In this document: piece by piece, positions 24,374 to 32,995 of the stretch
Position numbering within the stretch: the stretch's first letter is position 1
Layout of the letters: every line of letters begins with the position of its first letter
Assembly: GCA_017619675.1 (NCBI GenBank)
Contig: JAFZRX010000008.1
Span: forward strand, 62,001 to 126,000
DNA length: 64,000 nucleotides
Origin: Bacteroidales bacterium
GTDB lineage: Bacteria > Bacteroidota > Bacteroidia > Bacteroidales > UBA932
Direction of reading: 5' to 3'
The notes under the pieces: generated by a model
The model's database searches: none
The model's input: the letters and a program-made list of their open reading frames with translations, nothing else
What the model was told of the DNA's origin: nothing
Translations under genes and position numbers: made by a program

Positions 24374-24787
24374 ATGGGAAAGCGTAAAAGACTTATGGCC
24401 GAAGGTCTCAAGGAGGCTAAGAAGGCACAGGCTATCGCCAAACTGAATGATGTTCCTACTTCTCCCCGCAAGATGCGTCTGGTAGCAGACACCGTGAGGG
24501 GTCAGGAAGTTAACCACGCGCTTGATCTTCTGAAATTCTCTAAGAGGAACGCTTCAAGGGATCTTGAGAAAGTACTTCGCAGCGCAATCGCTAACTGGGA
24601 AGCCAAGAACCCGGACAAGAACAAAGAACTCGATAACGGTAATGTAATTGTCAAGACCATCATGGTTGACGGCGGCCGCACCCTCAAGAGGATCCGTCCT
24701 TGCCCGCAGGGCCGTGCCGGACGCATCCGCAAGCGTTCTAACCACATTACTGTAATCCTTGACGTTAAACCAGCAACAGCAGAGTAA
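24374..24787 (+). CDS. rplV: 50S ribosomal protein L22
   Basis: L22 (137 residues) lines the exit tunnel by a beta-hairpin, visible as [20 protein letters not shown]; the conserved [15 protein letters not shown] lies near the start. Five nucleotides after rpsS. The N-terminus ([20 protein letters not shown]) is extended compared with the E. coli protein. Confidence 0.97.
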   Translation: MGKRKRLMAEGLKEAKKAQAIAKLNDVPTSPRKMRLVADTVRGQEVNHALDLLKFSKRNASRDLEKVLRSAIANWEAKNPDKNKELDNGNVIVKTIMVDGGRTLKRIRPCPQGRAGRIRKRSNHITVILDVKPATAE

Positions 24788-24789
24788 AT

Positions 24790-25548
24790 ATGGGACAGAA
24801 AACTAATCCTATCAGCAACAGAATCGGTATCACCCGTGGTTGGGACTCTAACTGGTGTGGTGGTAACTACGCAGAGAAGATCGCAGAAGATTACGAAATC
24901 CGCAAGTATCTCTACAACCGTCTTGCAAAGGCCAGCCTTTCCAGGATCATCATTGAGAGAACCCTCAAGCTCATAACCGTGACCATTCACGCGGCACGTC
25001 CGGGTGTGATCATCGGAAAGGGCGGCACTGAGGTTGACAAACTCAAGGAAGAGCTCAAGAAGGTTACCAAGAAAGACGTGCAGATCAACATTTTCGAGAT
25101 CAAGAGACCTGAGGTTGACGCACACATCGTAGCAGACAACATCGCCCGTCAGATCGAGGGCCGCGTTTCTTACAGACGCGCCATCAAGATGGCAGTTGCC
25201 AACACTATGAGGGTAGGTGCAGAGGGTATCAAGGTTCAGATCAGCGGCCGCGTAGGCGGCGCCGAGATGGCCCGCAGCGAGATGTTCAAAGAGGGAAGGA
25301 CCCCTCTCCACACATTCCGCGCAGATATCGACTACGCACTTGCAGTGGCCAATACCAAGGTAGGATGCCTCGGAATCAAGGTATGGATTTGCAACGGCGA
25401 GCGTTACGGCAAGCAGGACCTCACTCCTAACGCCGGAATGGCAGCCAATGCACAGGGCCCTCAGGGCGGCCGCGCACCTCGTTCAGACCGCGGACCGCGC
25501 CGTGGCGGCAACAGCCGTGGCCCACGCCGTGACAATTCCCAGAAGTAA
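24790..25548 (+). CDS. rpsC: 30S ribosomal protein S3
   Basis: S3 (252 residues) forms part of the mRNA entry channel. The opening [20 protein letters not shown] and KH-domain motif [15 protein letters not shown] are clear, as is RIKAMKMAVA-like sequence in the C-terminal domain. The tail from about residue 215 is Arg/Gly-rich ([16 protein letters not shown]), longer than in E. coli. It is the last gene of the first ribosomal unit: L16, its usual partner, is 9 kb away, and a strong terminator follows 33 nt later. Confidence 0.97.
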   Translation: MGQKTNPISNRIGITRGWDSNWCGGNYAEKIAEDYEIRKYLYNRLAKASLSRIIIERTLKLITVTIHAARPGVIIGKGGTEVDKLKEELKKVTKKDVQINIFEIKRPEVDAHIVADNIARQIEGRVSYRRAIKMAVANTMRVGAEGIKVQISGRVGGAEMARSEMFKEGRTPLHTFRADIDYALAVANTKVGCLGIKVWICNGERYGKQDLTPNAGMAANAQGPQGGRAPRSDRGPRRGGNSRGPRRDNSQK

Positions 25549-25580
25549 TTTTCCTATTGCAGGGAAATTCGTATATTTAT

Positions 25581-25615
25581 ACCGGTTTCAGTCAACCCTG
25601 AAACCGGTTTTTTAT
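25581..25615 (+). terminator. Intrinsic terminator after rpsC
   Basis: ACCGGTTTCA (25581-25590), 8-nt loop, TGAAACCGGT (25599-25608), then a run of T. A perfect 10-bp stem with a U-tract. The uvrC ATG at 25618 begins 9 nt after the stem, so uvrC transcription must come through or from within this element; a TATATTTA box at 25572-25579 just before it is a possible -7 element. Confidence 0.85.
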
Positions 25616-25617
25616 AT

Positions 25618-27408
25618 ATGACGGTCAAGGAAAAGATACGGTTGTTTCCGCATCAGCCCGGAGTCTACAGGTACTATGACTCCGAGGGGAACGTCATATA
25701 TGTGGGCAAGGCAAAGGATCTCCACAAGAGGGTGGCGCAGTACTTTGTGCCGCCGGAGAGGCTGAACACCAAGACGCGCGTGCTGGTATCCAAGATAGCG
25801 GACGCGCAGTATTCGGTGGTTGACTCCGAGGCGGACGCGCTGCTGCTGGAGAACAACCTCATAAAGCAGTACAAGCCCAAGTACAACATCCTCCTGAAGG
25901 ATTCCAAGACCTATCCGTGGATATGCGTGTCGTCAGACACGTACCCGCGCGTGTATATCACCCGCAGGGTGGAGAAAGGCGCGGGGAGGTACTTTGGGCC
26001 GTACAGTTCGGCGCTTGCCGCAAGGAACCTGGTGGACTTCTTCCACCATACCTATCTGTTGCGCACCTGCAGGCACAAGATTGACTCCCAGAGCATCCTG
26101 ATGCGCAAGTACAGGCCGTGCCTGGATTACCAGATAGGACGCTGCAGCGGGCCCTGCATAGGGGCCATATCGCAGCAGGACTATCAGGCCGGGATAGAGG
26201 AGATAGTGAACCTCCTGAAAGGCGGGGCAAGCGACATAATCCAGAAGTACAAACAGGAAATGACCGAGGCCGCGGAGGCCCTGGAGTTCGAGCGCGCGCA
26301 GCAGTGCAAACTGATGCTGGACGCGCTTCAGAACCATTATTCCAAGTCCATAATAAGTGCGGCCAGGGACCTGAACGTGGATGTCTTCTCCCTGGTTTTC
26401 GAGGGCTTCGAGGCCTTTGGAAACTTCTTCCGCGTACGCGGGGGCTCCATCATCCAGTCCCTGAACCTGGGGTTCAAGATGAACATAGAGGAGGAGCAGG
26501 CTTCAGTGCTCAGTTCCTTCATAGCGGAGATAGAGTCCAAGTTCGGGGAACTGTCATCGGAAGTGATCGTCCCGTTCATGCCGGACGTGCAGATTGAGGG
26601 GGTTTCCTTCAAGATCCCGGCGCGCGGCGACAAGCTGTCCCTGCTGGAACTGAGCGCCAAGAATGCGCGCGAGTTCCAGTTCAACAGCATAAAGCAGCGC
26701 GAACGCACCCATCCGGACGAGTTCCGCACCATGGTGCTGGAAGAACTGCGCAAGGCGCTGGGAATGAAGGAGTTGCCCGTACACATGGAGTGCTTTGACA
26801 ACTCCAATATCCAGGGCACCAACCCCGTGGCGTCCTGCGTCGTCTTCCGCGACGGGGAGCCTTCCAAGAAGGATTACCGCAAGTTCAAGATAAAGACCGT
26901 GCTGGGCGCCAACGACTACGCTTCAATGAAGGAAGTGGTGAACAGGCGCTATTCCCGCATGCTTGAGGAAAACCCCGATGACCTGCCCCAGCTGGTGGTC
27001 ATTGACGGCGGAAAGGGCCAGCTGGACTTCGCTTACCAGGCCCTGGCGGAGCTTGGCCTAACTGACAAGCTCACCGTGATAGGCCTGGCCAAGCGCCTGG
27101 AGGAGGTCATCCGCGTGGGAGACCCTTACCCCCTGTTCATCGACCGCAACTCCCAGGCGCTCAAGGTTTTGCAGCGCATCCGCGACGAAGCGCACCGCTT
27201 TGGAATCACCTTCCACCGCAGCCTGCGCAGTAAGCAGCAGATCCATTCCGCCCTCACGGAGATAAAGGGCGTTGGAGAGCAGACGGAGAAGCGCCTTCTG
27301 ATGCACTTCGGGAGCGTGGCGCGCATTGCCGCGGCCAGCGAGGAAGACATCGCGGCGCTGGTGGGCCCTGCGCTTGCGGCAAGGATCAAAGAAACGCTTA
27401 ACCAGTAG
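25618..27408 (+). CDS. uvrC: Excinuclease ABC subunit C
   Basis: UvrC makes both incisions in nucleotide excision repair. The 596-residue protein has an N-terminal GIY-YIG domain (GVYRYYDSEGNVIYVGKAKDLHKR), a UvrB-interacting UVR segment (EALEFERAQQCKLMLDAL), a C-terminal RNase H-like nuclease (VVIDGGKGQLDFA) and tandem HhH motifs (LTEIKGVGEQTEKRLLMHFG). It begins the 9-kb block that separates the two ribosomal units. pnuC follows after 3 nt. Confidence 0.97.
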   Translation: MTVKEKIRLFPHQPGVYRYYDSEGNVIYVGKAKDLHKRVAQYFVPPERLNTKTRVLVSKIADAQYSVVDSEADALLLENNLIKQYKPKYNILLKDSKTYPWICVSSDTYPRVYITRRVEKGAGRYFGPYSSALAARNLVDFFHHTYLLRTCRHKIDSQSILMRKYRPCLDYQIGRCSGPCIGAISQQDYQAGIEEIVNLLKGGASDIIQKYKQEMTEAAEALEFERAQQCKLMLDALQNHYSKSIISAARDLNVDVFSLVFEGFEAFGNFFRVRGGSIIQSLNLGFKMNIEEEQASVLSSFIAEIESKFGELSSEVIVPFMPDVQIEGVSFKIPARGDKLSLLELSAKNAREFQFNSIKQRERTHPDEFRTMVLEELRKALGMKELPVHMECFDNSNIQGTNPVASCVVFRDGEPSKKDYRKFKIKTVLGANDYASMKEVVNRRYSRMLEENPDDLPQLVVIDGGKGQLDFAYQALAELGLTDKLTVIGLAKRLEEVIRVGDPYPLFIDRNSQALKVLQRIRDEAHRFGITFHRSLRSKQQIHSALTEIKGVGEQTEKRLLMHFGSVARIAAASEEDIAALVGPALAARIKETLNQ

Positions 27409-27411
27409 GAA

Positions 27412-28155
27412 ATGGCTTTCAACGAAGATAAATTCAACAAATGGTTCAACGCCTTCATCCTGATAGGGATGACGGTGGCGGTAATTATCACCACCGCAAT
27501 GAAACTGGGCGTTGCGGAGACCGGCAAGGTGCTGCTCCTGGTATCAGCCTTCGGCTCGCTGATGGGAATTTTGAGTACCGTGCTCTCCGCCAACGGAATA
27601 ATCTGGACCTTCCTTTTCGGGCTCATAGACGTGGCTATATACGCCGTGGTTTGTTTCATCAGCGGCAAGTACGGCAACGCGGCGCAGCACGCGCTGTACT
27701 TTGTACCCATGCAGTTCGTGGGCTTCTGGCAGTGGCGCAAGCGCGGCGCCCACAAATCGGACAAGAAGGTCAAGGCAAGGCGCCTGGACGGACGGCAGTG
27801 GCTGATTACCGGCGCGGCCTTCCTTGCCATCTCCGTGGCCGCGTATTTCATACTTGCCCACTTTGACAAGGAGGCCGCGGCCGGCTTCATCAAGACCGCC
27901 GTGCTGATGGACGCCCTTGCAATGGTGTGCAATATCTTTGGCCAGTACCTGATGTCCACGGCCTATATGGAGCAGTGGTATTTCTGGATTGGCGTTAACA
28001 TTTTCTCCGTTATAATGTGGGCCCAGACCCTCAAGGGGGCGTCGGATTCCTATGCCATCATTTACATAATCAAGTATTCCTTCTACCTGGTGAACGCCCT
28101 GAACGGCCTCCGGATATGGTATAAACTCAGTAAAGACGGGGAGTTGGAAAAATGA
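27412..28155 (+). CDS. pnuC: PnuC-type nicotinamide riboside transporter
   Basis: A 247-residue integral membrane protein with about seven hydrophobic segments. The central PMQFVGFWQWRKR matches the PnuC substrate-site signature, and the spacing of aromatic residues in NALNGLRIWYKLSK at the C-terminus is also typical. PnuC imports nicotinamide riboside by facilitated diffusion for NAD synthesis; some relatives carry thiamine. No ribosyl kinase gene is adjacent to decide the substrate. Confidence 0.85.
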   Translation: MAFNEDKFNKWFNAFILIGMTVAVIITTAMKLGVAETGKVLLLVSAFGSLMGILSTVLSANGIIWTFLFGLIDVAIYAVVCFISGKYGNAAQHALYFVPMQFVGFWQWRKRGAHKSDKKVKARRLDGRQWLITGAAFLAISVAAYFILAHFDKEAAAGFIKTAVLMDALAMVCNIFGQYLMSTAYMEQWYFWIGVNIFSVIMWAQTLKGASDSYAIIYIIKYSFYLVNALNGLRIWYKLSKDGELEK

Positions 28156-28166
28156 TTTTTATTTCT

Positions 28167-28174
28167 TTACTTTG
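28167..28174 (+). promoter_or_regulatory. Possible -7 element (TTACTTTG) for acpP
   Basis: TTACTTTG differs from TAnnTTTG at one position and lies 47 nt before the acpP ATG at 28222. No convincing -33 TTTG is present. Confidence 0.35.
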
Positions 28175-28221
28175 TAACCTACAAGAGGAATTGTGTATTA
28201 AAAACTTAAATATTAAACGTT

Positions 28222-28467
28222 ATGGAGTACGAGGATATCGTAAAAAAAGTTAAAGCTATCATCGTTGACAAATTGGGCGTAGAGGAGTCAGAGGTTACTG
28301 AATCCGCCAATTTCACAAACGACCTGGGTGCTGATTCACTTGACACCGTAGAGCTTCTCATGGAATTCGAGAAGGTATTCGGAATCAAGATCCCTGATGA
28401 GGAGACCAGCGCAATTGCAACAGTAAAGGATGCAATAGACAAGGTAAAGGAAAAGCTGGAGGCTTAA
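28222..28467 (+). CDS. acpP: Acyl carrier protein
   Basis: An 81-residue acidic protein that carries growing acyl chains on a phosphopantetheine arm. The attachment Ser is in [18 protein letters not shown] (the DSL motif), followed by FGIKIPDEE. It has no fatty-acid genes beside it, which is unusual, since acpP is often next to fabF. A terminator follows 19 nt after the stop. Confidence 0.96.
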   Translation: MEYEDIVKKVKAIIVDKLGVEESEVTESANFTNDLGADSLDTVELLMEFEKVFGIKIPDEETSAIATVKDAIDKVKEKLEA

Positions 28468-28485
28468 TTCCTTATGATAAGAAAG

Positions 28486-28520
28486 AGAAACGGCAGGTTG
28501 TTGACCTGCCGTTTTCTTTT
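28486..28520. terminator. Bidirectional intrinsic terminator between acpP and the DUF4270 gene
   Basis: AAACGGCAGGT (28488-28498), 5-nt loop, ACCTGCCGTTT (28504-28514), with a T-rich run on the plus side and an A-rich run on the left. It serves acpP on plus and the convergent DUF4270 gene, whose stop is at 28519, on minus. Confidence 0.85.
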
Positions 28521-30195
28521 ATTGTTCAGGGACTGAGAATACCAGTTTGAGGGTTGGGACTCGGCCCGTGGAGTTGGTGGGGCCAAGGAACTTGCCCTTG
28601 TAGTAGCGGTCCTTGTCTACCATTACGGCTGTGGTGTAAGATACGCCGGTGTCCTCGTTGAGCATCTGGGACATCATGTAGTAGTAATAGTAATTGTTGT
28701 AACCGCCGTAGCCATAGCCGCCGTATCCGCCATAGCCTCCATATCCGTAACCGCCATAGCCGCCATACCCTCCGTAACCGTATCCGTTATAGATGTCGTT
28801 GTAGTAACTTGAGTACAGCATCTGGTTGTACAGGTCCTTGGTCTCCTGGTCCATCTTCTGGGTCTGGGCCACCACGGTCTCCTTGTACTGGATAAGGAAC
28901 CAGAGGTCATAGTTGGATATCTTGTCAAGGTCCTTTAGCCTGAGCAGAGACTGTGCGTGGTACGTGAAGTCAGGCGCGTACTGGAACAGGGACATGTTGC
29001 GGTCTCCCTGGTCCTGGGTGTTGTCGCTGTAGTCCGTTAGGATGAAGAACTGCAGGGAATCCGCAGTGTAGCGTACTTTTACGCCGGGACTGAGGATGCT
29101 GGGGTACTGGTTTATGAAGGTATAGTCTCCCGGATCCTCGAAGGGGAGCACCACGGTGGCCTTGTTGATCACGGCCTCCTTGGGGTCTCCGTAAGGGGAG
29201 ATGGCGTCGACCATCATCTGCCTGAGCTCCTGCGCCGGAATCATAGGCTTGACGCCGCCGCCGCCCTCGATGGTGAAGTAGTCTCCTGCGGAGCCTATCT
29301 TGCCCTCGCTTATCTCAGACTGTCCCGATACGTTCAGGCAGGTCTGGGGGAAGTATCCCATGGTTGAGTTAGTGACCAGGGAATCTATGTCGTAGAAGTC
29401 CGCCGCTCCAAAGTAGAACAGGAAGGCGGTATCCTTCTCCACGCCGTTGTACCTGGCCTTGAAACTCAGTTCCGCGAAGCAGGAATTGAGGTAGTTGTCT
29501 TCGTAGTCAAGCTGGAGCTCGTACATGTTTATCCTTCCGCCGTTGCCTTCAGGGACGTCGGTCTCCAGGTAGATGCCCGGATACTTGGACAGATAGGTGT
29601 CCATGTCCTTGAGGTCTTCCTGCTTTATGTTCATGTACTTCTGGGCGTACTCCGTGCTGAATTCCATGATAAGTTCTGAAACGCCGTTCAGCACCGGGAC
29701 GCCTTTGGTAATCCTCTTGGAGGAATCGAACTCTACGGTGGAATTTATGTCTGTCTGCTTGTTTATGGGCTTTGTGAGCTCATAGACGTTGAGGTTCTGC
29801 AGGATGTGGTTCTGGTTTGGCTCGCTTACGGAAATGGTGTCAAGCATGGTCCTGAGGCGGAAGCGCTTGAGGGTCTGGGAGCCGGGGTCTCCAAAGTCCA
29901 GGGTGTCGTAGAAGGGCACCAGCGAGAAGGCCGAAGCCCTTGTGGAGAGGCCGAACTCGTCGTCCCTGACGGCGCCCACGGTGATCCTGGTGGAGGACAG
30001 GCCGGAGAGGCTGTCCGGATACGCCATCCGGATGTCCGTGATGGGGACCTCTATGGCGTAGGTCTTATATAACTGGTCCTTTGGAAGGAAGTTGGTACCT
30101 ATGGAATTGTCAATCTCAACGCAGGCATAAAGGCAGAGCATGGCGGCTGCCAGAAAGGCAATCGGGCGTGCTTTGCGTATAAGATGAAGATTCAT
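28519..30195 (-). CDS. DUF4270 family lipoprotein
   Basis: A 558-residue predicted outer-membrane lipoprotein with lipobox LYAC (C25). The sequence after it (NSIGTNFLPKDQLYKTYAIEVPI and VGAVRDDEFGLSTRASAFSL) matches the Bacteroidetes DUF4270 family, of unknown function. Near the C-terminus is a Gly-Tyr repeat tract (GYGGYGGYGGYGYGG and onward) followed by YYYYYMM, unlike the rest. It lies 4 nt downstream of the GT5-only glycogen synthase gene on the same strand, a pairing that recurs in Bacteroidetes, so the two are likely co-transcribed. Confidence 0.82.
   Translation of the reverse strand: MNLHLIRKARPIAFLAAAMLCLYACVEIDNSIGTNFLPKDQLYKTYAIEVPITDIRMAYPDSLSGLSSTRITVGAVRDDEFGLSTRASAFSLVPFYDTLDFGDPGSQTLKRFRLRTMLDTISVSEPNQNHILQNLNVYELTKPINKQTDINSTVEFDSSKRITKGVPVLNGVSELIMEFSTEYAQKYMNIKQEDLKDMDTYLSKYPGIYLETDVPEGNGGRINMYELQLDYEDNYLNSCFAELSFKARYNGVEKDTAFLFYFGAADFYDIDSLVTNSTMGYFPQTCLNVSGQSEISEGKIGSAGDYFTIEGGGGVKPMIPAQELRQMMVDAISPYGDPKEAVINKATVVLPFEDPGDYTFINQYPSILSPGVKVRYTADSLQFFILTDYSDNTQDQGDRNMSLFQYAPDFTYHAQSLLRLKDLDKISNYDLWFLIQYKETVVAQTQKMDQETKDLYNQMLYSSYYNDIYNGYGYGGYGGYGGYGYGGYGGYGGYGYGGYNNYYYYYMMSQMLNEDTGVSYTTAVMVDKDRYYKGKFLGPTNSTGRVPTLKLVFSVPEQ
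28695..28795 (-). repeat. GYG / GGY coding repeat in the DUF4270 gene
   Basis: About 100 bp of imperfect tandem repeat with units near CCGCCATAGCCTCC on the plus strand, encoding alternating Gly-Gly-Tyr and Gly-Tyr on the minus strand. Repeat number could vary between strains without changing frame because units are multiples of three. Confidence 0.75.
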
Positions 30196-30199
30196 TAGT

Positions 30200-31018
30200 C
30201 TATAATTGATTATAAAAGTTGTTGTACTCGTCCACGTAAGTTCCGTTAGCGAGGGCCTGCGGGTCGAACTCCAGGGATGGCAGGGAAAGTTCCTTGCAGA
30301 ACTGCGCCAGGGCGGGGTCTACGGCGTCGCTTCCATAGATTACGGCATCGGAGTACAAAGCAGCCATTTTAGCAAGATTAATGCCACTGGGCTGCTCCAG
30401 GATGGCTATGTCCTCCTTCTTGACGCCGCCGTAGAGTATCTTGTCGGCGAAGTTTGCGCTGAAGTCAGCGTTGGGGATGTCGTCATAGAGGGAGAGGACT
30501 ATTTTGCTGTTTGAGAATATGGGGTCTTCCCTGTAGGCCTTCTTCAGGTACAGGGGGACTAAGTGCGAGATCCAGCCCTGGCAATGTACTATGTCAGGGG
30601 CCCAGCGGAGTTTCTTTACCGTCTCCAGCACGCCGCGTGCGAAGAAGATGGCCCGCTCGTCATTGTCTTCGAAATATTTGCCGTCCGGGTCGCAGTAGGT
30701 CTGCTTGCGCTTGAAGTAGTCGTCATTGTCAATGAAGTAGACCTGGATGCGGGCAGCGGAAATGGAAGCCACCTTGATCACAAGCGGCCTGTCAACGTCC
30801 CCTATGATGATGTTCATGCCGGAGAGGCGGATTACCTCATGGAGCTGGTTCTTGCGCTCGTTGATGCATCCGTAACGCGGCATGAAGGAACGGATTTCCT
30901 TTTTCCGCTCCTGGATCCCCTGGGGAAGATAACGGCCTATTGTGGCGATATCCGTCTGCGGGAGATATGGATATATCTCCGAATTGACGAACAGCACTTT
31001 TTTTGCGGTTTCTTCCAT
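30200..31018 (-). CDS. Glycogen/starch synthase-like protein, GT5 N-terminal domain only
   Basis: A 272-residue protein resembling the N-terminal half of glycogen synthase: KKVLFVNSEIYPYLPQTDIA at the start and APDIVHCQGWISHLVPLYLK. The C-terminal GT1 nucleotide-sugar domain found in full GlgA (about 480 residues) is missing, and the stop is not followed by a remnant. Short versions like this occur across Bacteroidetes, so it is probably a real family rather than a broken gene. Catalysis is doubtful; a sensing role is possible. Its TATCTTTG box is 28 nt before the ATG. DUF4270 follows after 4 nt. Confidence 0.78.
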   Translation of the reverse strand: MEETAKKVLFVNSEIYPYLPQTDIATIGRYLPQGIQERKKEIRSFMPRYGCINERKNQLHEVIRLSGMNIIIGDVDRPLVIKVASISAARIQVYFIDNDDYFKRKQTYCDPDGKYFEDNDERAIFFARGVLETVKKLRWAPDIVHCQGWISHLVPLYLKKAYREDPIFSNSKIVLSLYDDIPNADFSANFADKILYGGVKKEDIAILEQPSGINLAKMAALYSDAVIYGSDAVDPALAQFCKELSLPSLEFDPQALANGTYVDEYNNFYNQL

Positions 31019-31046
31019 ATTACGTTAATAAATGTACAGATTCGTA

Positions 31047-31074
31047 CAAAGATAAGAAAAAATTCATAATTTTG
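31047..31074. promoter_or_regulatory. Divergent -7 elements: glycogen synthase-like gene (minus) and ftsX (plus)
   Basis: TATCTTTG on the minus strand (31054-31047) serves the GT5 gene with a 28-nt leader. TAATTTTG on plus (31067-31074) lies 6 nt before the ATG at 31081. Both match TAnnTTTG. Confidence 0.6.
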
Positions 31075-31080
31075 CACATT

Positions 31081-31959
31081 ATGACAGGAGGGGAGAACAA
31101 AATAATGCGCCGCAGGCTGGCCAACGCCTATCTCTCTGCGGTAATCAGTATCAGCCTGGTACTTCTGTTGGTTGGCGTTGCCAGCATGTTGCTGGTCAAC
31201 GCGAAAAGCGTCTCCGACTACTTCAAGGAACACATGCAGATATCCGTCCTGCTCAAGCAGGAGGTGGAGGACGACGAGGCTCTTGCCTTCCAGGCGGAAC
31301 TGGACTCCATGGAGTTCATCCACAGCACCCGCTTCGTCTCCCGCGAGGAAGGAACGGAGGAGATGAAGGAGATGCTGGGAGAGGATTTCCTGAGCGTTTT
31401 CGAGACTTCGCCCGTGCCGTCCTCGCTGGAACTCACGCTGGAGGCGGAGTACGTGGAGTCCGACAGCCTTGACATGGTCAAGGCGCGGCTCCTGGAGTCT
31501 CCGCTCGTGGACGAGGTGGACTACCAGCAGTCCCTGGTGGAATCCCTCAACGAGAACATAGGCAAGATATCCCTGCTGCTGGGCATCTTCATAGTCCTGC
31601 TGCTGTTCATCTCCTTCGTGCTCATAAACAACACCGTGCGCCTCAACGTCTTCGCGCGCAGGTTCACTATCCACACAATGAAGATGGTGGGGGCCACGCG
31701 CTCCTTCATCCGCTCGCCATTCATGGTGCAGGCGGTGTTCCAGGGCCTCTTCGCGGCTTTCCTGGCCATCCTGCTCCTGCTGGTGGCGCTGTTCTTCGTG
31801 CGCAGGAGCTTCGAGCAGCTGTTCAGCATATTCCAGCTGAAGCTGTTGCTGCTGGTCATTGGAATTGTGATAGTGTCCGGCGTGGTGATATGCGTCGTGA
31901 GCACCTATTTTGTAGTGAACAAGCTTGTATCCCTCAAGAGGGGAGAACTTTATTATTAG
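31081..31959 (+). CDS. ftsX: Cell division protein FtsX
   Basis: FtsX is the membrane partner of the FtsE ATPase and activates peptidoglycan hydrolases at the septum. The protein has 292 residues: a cytoplasmic start, a first TM (AVISISLVLLLVGVASMLLV), an extracytoplasmic domain (about 45-165) and three further TM segments typical of the FtsX/MacB permease domain (VGATRSFIRSPFMVQAVFQG). Two starts are possible. ATG 31081 is placed 6 nt after the promoter box; ATG 31105 has a GGAGGGGAG tract 7 nt upstream. I give the first. ftsE is not adjacent. Confidence 0.92.
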   Translation: MTGGENKIMRRRLANAYLSAVISISLVLLLVGVASMLLVNAKSVSDYFKEHMQISVLLKQEVEDDEALAFQAELDSMEFIHSTRFVSREEGTEEMKEMLGEDFLSVFETSPVPSSLELTLEAEYVESDSLDMVKARLLESPLVDEVDYQQSLVESLNENIGKISLLLGIFIVLLLFISFVLINNTVRLNVFARRFTIHTMKMVGATRSFIRSPFMVQAVFQGLFAAFLAILLLLVALFFVRRSFEQLFSIFQLKLLLLVIGIVIVSGVVICVVSTYFVVNKLVSLKRGELYY

Positions 31960-31963
31960 AATT

Positions 31964-32206
31964 ATGGCCGACAACGGTAAAATGGCTATGACACCCAAGG
32001 GCCTCAAGCTCCTCATCGCGGGGACCCTTGTGATAATCCTTGGCCTCATCCTCCTTTCAGGAGGCGGCAGCAAGGACCCCCAGGTATTCAATTACGCGAT
32101 GTTCGACTTCCGCCGTCTGGTGGCTGCACCCCTGGTGATAATCGCCGGGATAGTGATTGAAGTCATCGCAATAATGGGACTTCCCCGTTTCAAGAAGAAG
32201 AAATAA
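31964..32206 (+). CDS. DUF3098-like small membrane protein
   Basis: An 80-residue protein from the ATG at 31964, with two hydrophobic helices (LLIAGTLVIILGLILLSGG and LVAAPLVIIAGIVIEVIAIM) and a Lys-rich C-terminus. The order ftsX, DUF3098 protein, uppP is common in Bacteroidetes. Function is unknown; context suggests a role in envelope or division. Its TAA shares one base with the uppP ATG (TAATG), so translation is coupled. Confidence 0.8.
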   Translation: MADNGKMAMTPKGLKLLIAGTLVIILGLILLSGGGSKDPQVFNYAMFDFRRLVAAPLVIIAGIVIEVIAIMGLPRFKKKK

Positions 32207-32994
32207 TGAACTGGTGGCAGGCTTTGATAATGGGCTTGGTGCAGGGATTGACTGAATTCCTGCCGGTAAGCAGCAGCGGACATCTGGTGATATTCCGCGA
32301 ACTCCTTGGCGTTGAGGCGCCAAGCGACCTTACTTTTGAGATAACCGTACACGCCGCAACGGCGCTGGCAACCATAGTGGTATTCCGCAAGCGGATCCTG
32401 GAACTCCTCCAGGGCCTTTTCAAGTTCAAGTACAATGAGGAGACGGACTACATTGCCAAACTGGTGGTATCCATGATACCGGTGGCAATAGTGGGCTTCT
32501 TCTTCAAGGACAAGGTGGAGGAACTGTTCAGTTCCCTGCTGGTTGTGGGATGCGCCCTGCTGGTCACCGCGCTGCTACTGTATTTTTCCGACAAGGCAAA
32601 GGCCAGGAAGCAGGACAGGGAGGTCACCTTCGGGCAGGCCCTGATAATGGGCCTTGGCCAGGCGGTGGCCGTGATCCCCGGGCTTTCGCGCTCCGGCACC
32701 ACCATATCGGCAGGATTGCTCAGCGGAGCATCGCGCAACAAAGTTGCGGAGTTCTCCTTCCTGATGGTGCTGGTGCCCATCCTGGGCGAAGCCTTCCTGG
32801 ACCTGGTTGGCGGCGACATGGCGGCCTCTTCGATATCCGCGGCGCCGCTCCTGCTGGGCTTCGCGGCCGCGTTCATCAGCGGCCTGTTCGCCTGCAAGGC
32901 GATGGTAGCGCTGGTGAAGAAGGCCGGGCTCAGGTGGTTCGCACTGTACTGCGCCGTGGTGGGAGCAATCGTCATAATATGCTCGCTTGTATAG
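32206..32994 (+). CDS. uppP: Undecaprenyl-diphosphatase
   Basis: UppP/BacA dephosphorylates undecaprenyl pyrophosphate to recycle the lipid carrier of peptidoglycan and O-antigen. The 262-residue membrane protein has the E/PGLTEFLPVSSSGHL-type motif (GLVQGLTEFLPVSSSGHLV) and the second consensus PGLSRSGTTISAGLLSG. It is translationally coupled to the DUF3098 gene and is followed by lpxH after 1 nt. Confidence 0.97.
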   Translation: MNWWQALIMGLVQGLTEFLPVSSSGHLVIFRELLGVEAPSDLTFEITVHAATALATIVVFRKRILELLQGLFKFKYNEETDYIAKLVVSMIPVAIVGFFFKDKVEELFSSLLVVGCALLVTALLLYFSDKAKARKQDREVTFGQALIMGLGQAVAVIPGLSRSGTTISAGLLSGASRNKVAEFSFLMVLVPILGEAFLDLVGGDMAASSISAAPLLLGFAAAFISGLFACKAMVALVKKAGLRWFALYCAVVGAIVIICSLV

Positions 32995-32995
32995 C

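Noticed and set aside
28695..28795. Repeat array resembling CRISPR
   Set aside because: Short imperfect units without spacers, in frame within a coding sequence, and no cas genes.
30200..31018. Short glycogen synthase as a recent pseudogene
   Set aside because: The frame is clean, the stop is followed directly by the next gene and no GT1-domain remnant is visible.
32987..32995. Extended TTG starts for lpxH, lacI, rplX, manC and the XRE gene
   Set aside because: Each lies in the previous gene or promoter and adds no conserved residues; the downstream ATG fits the family start.
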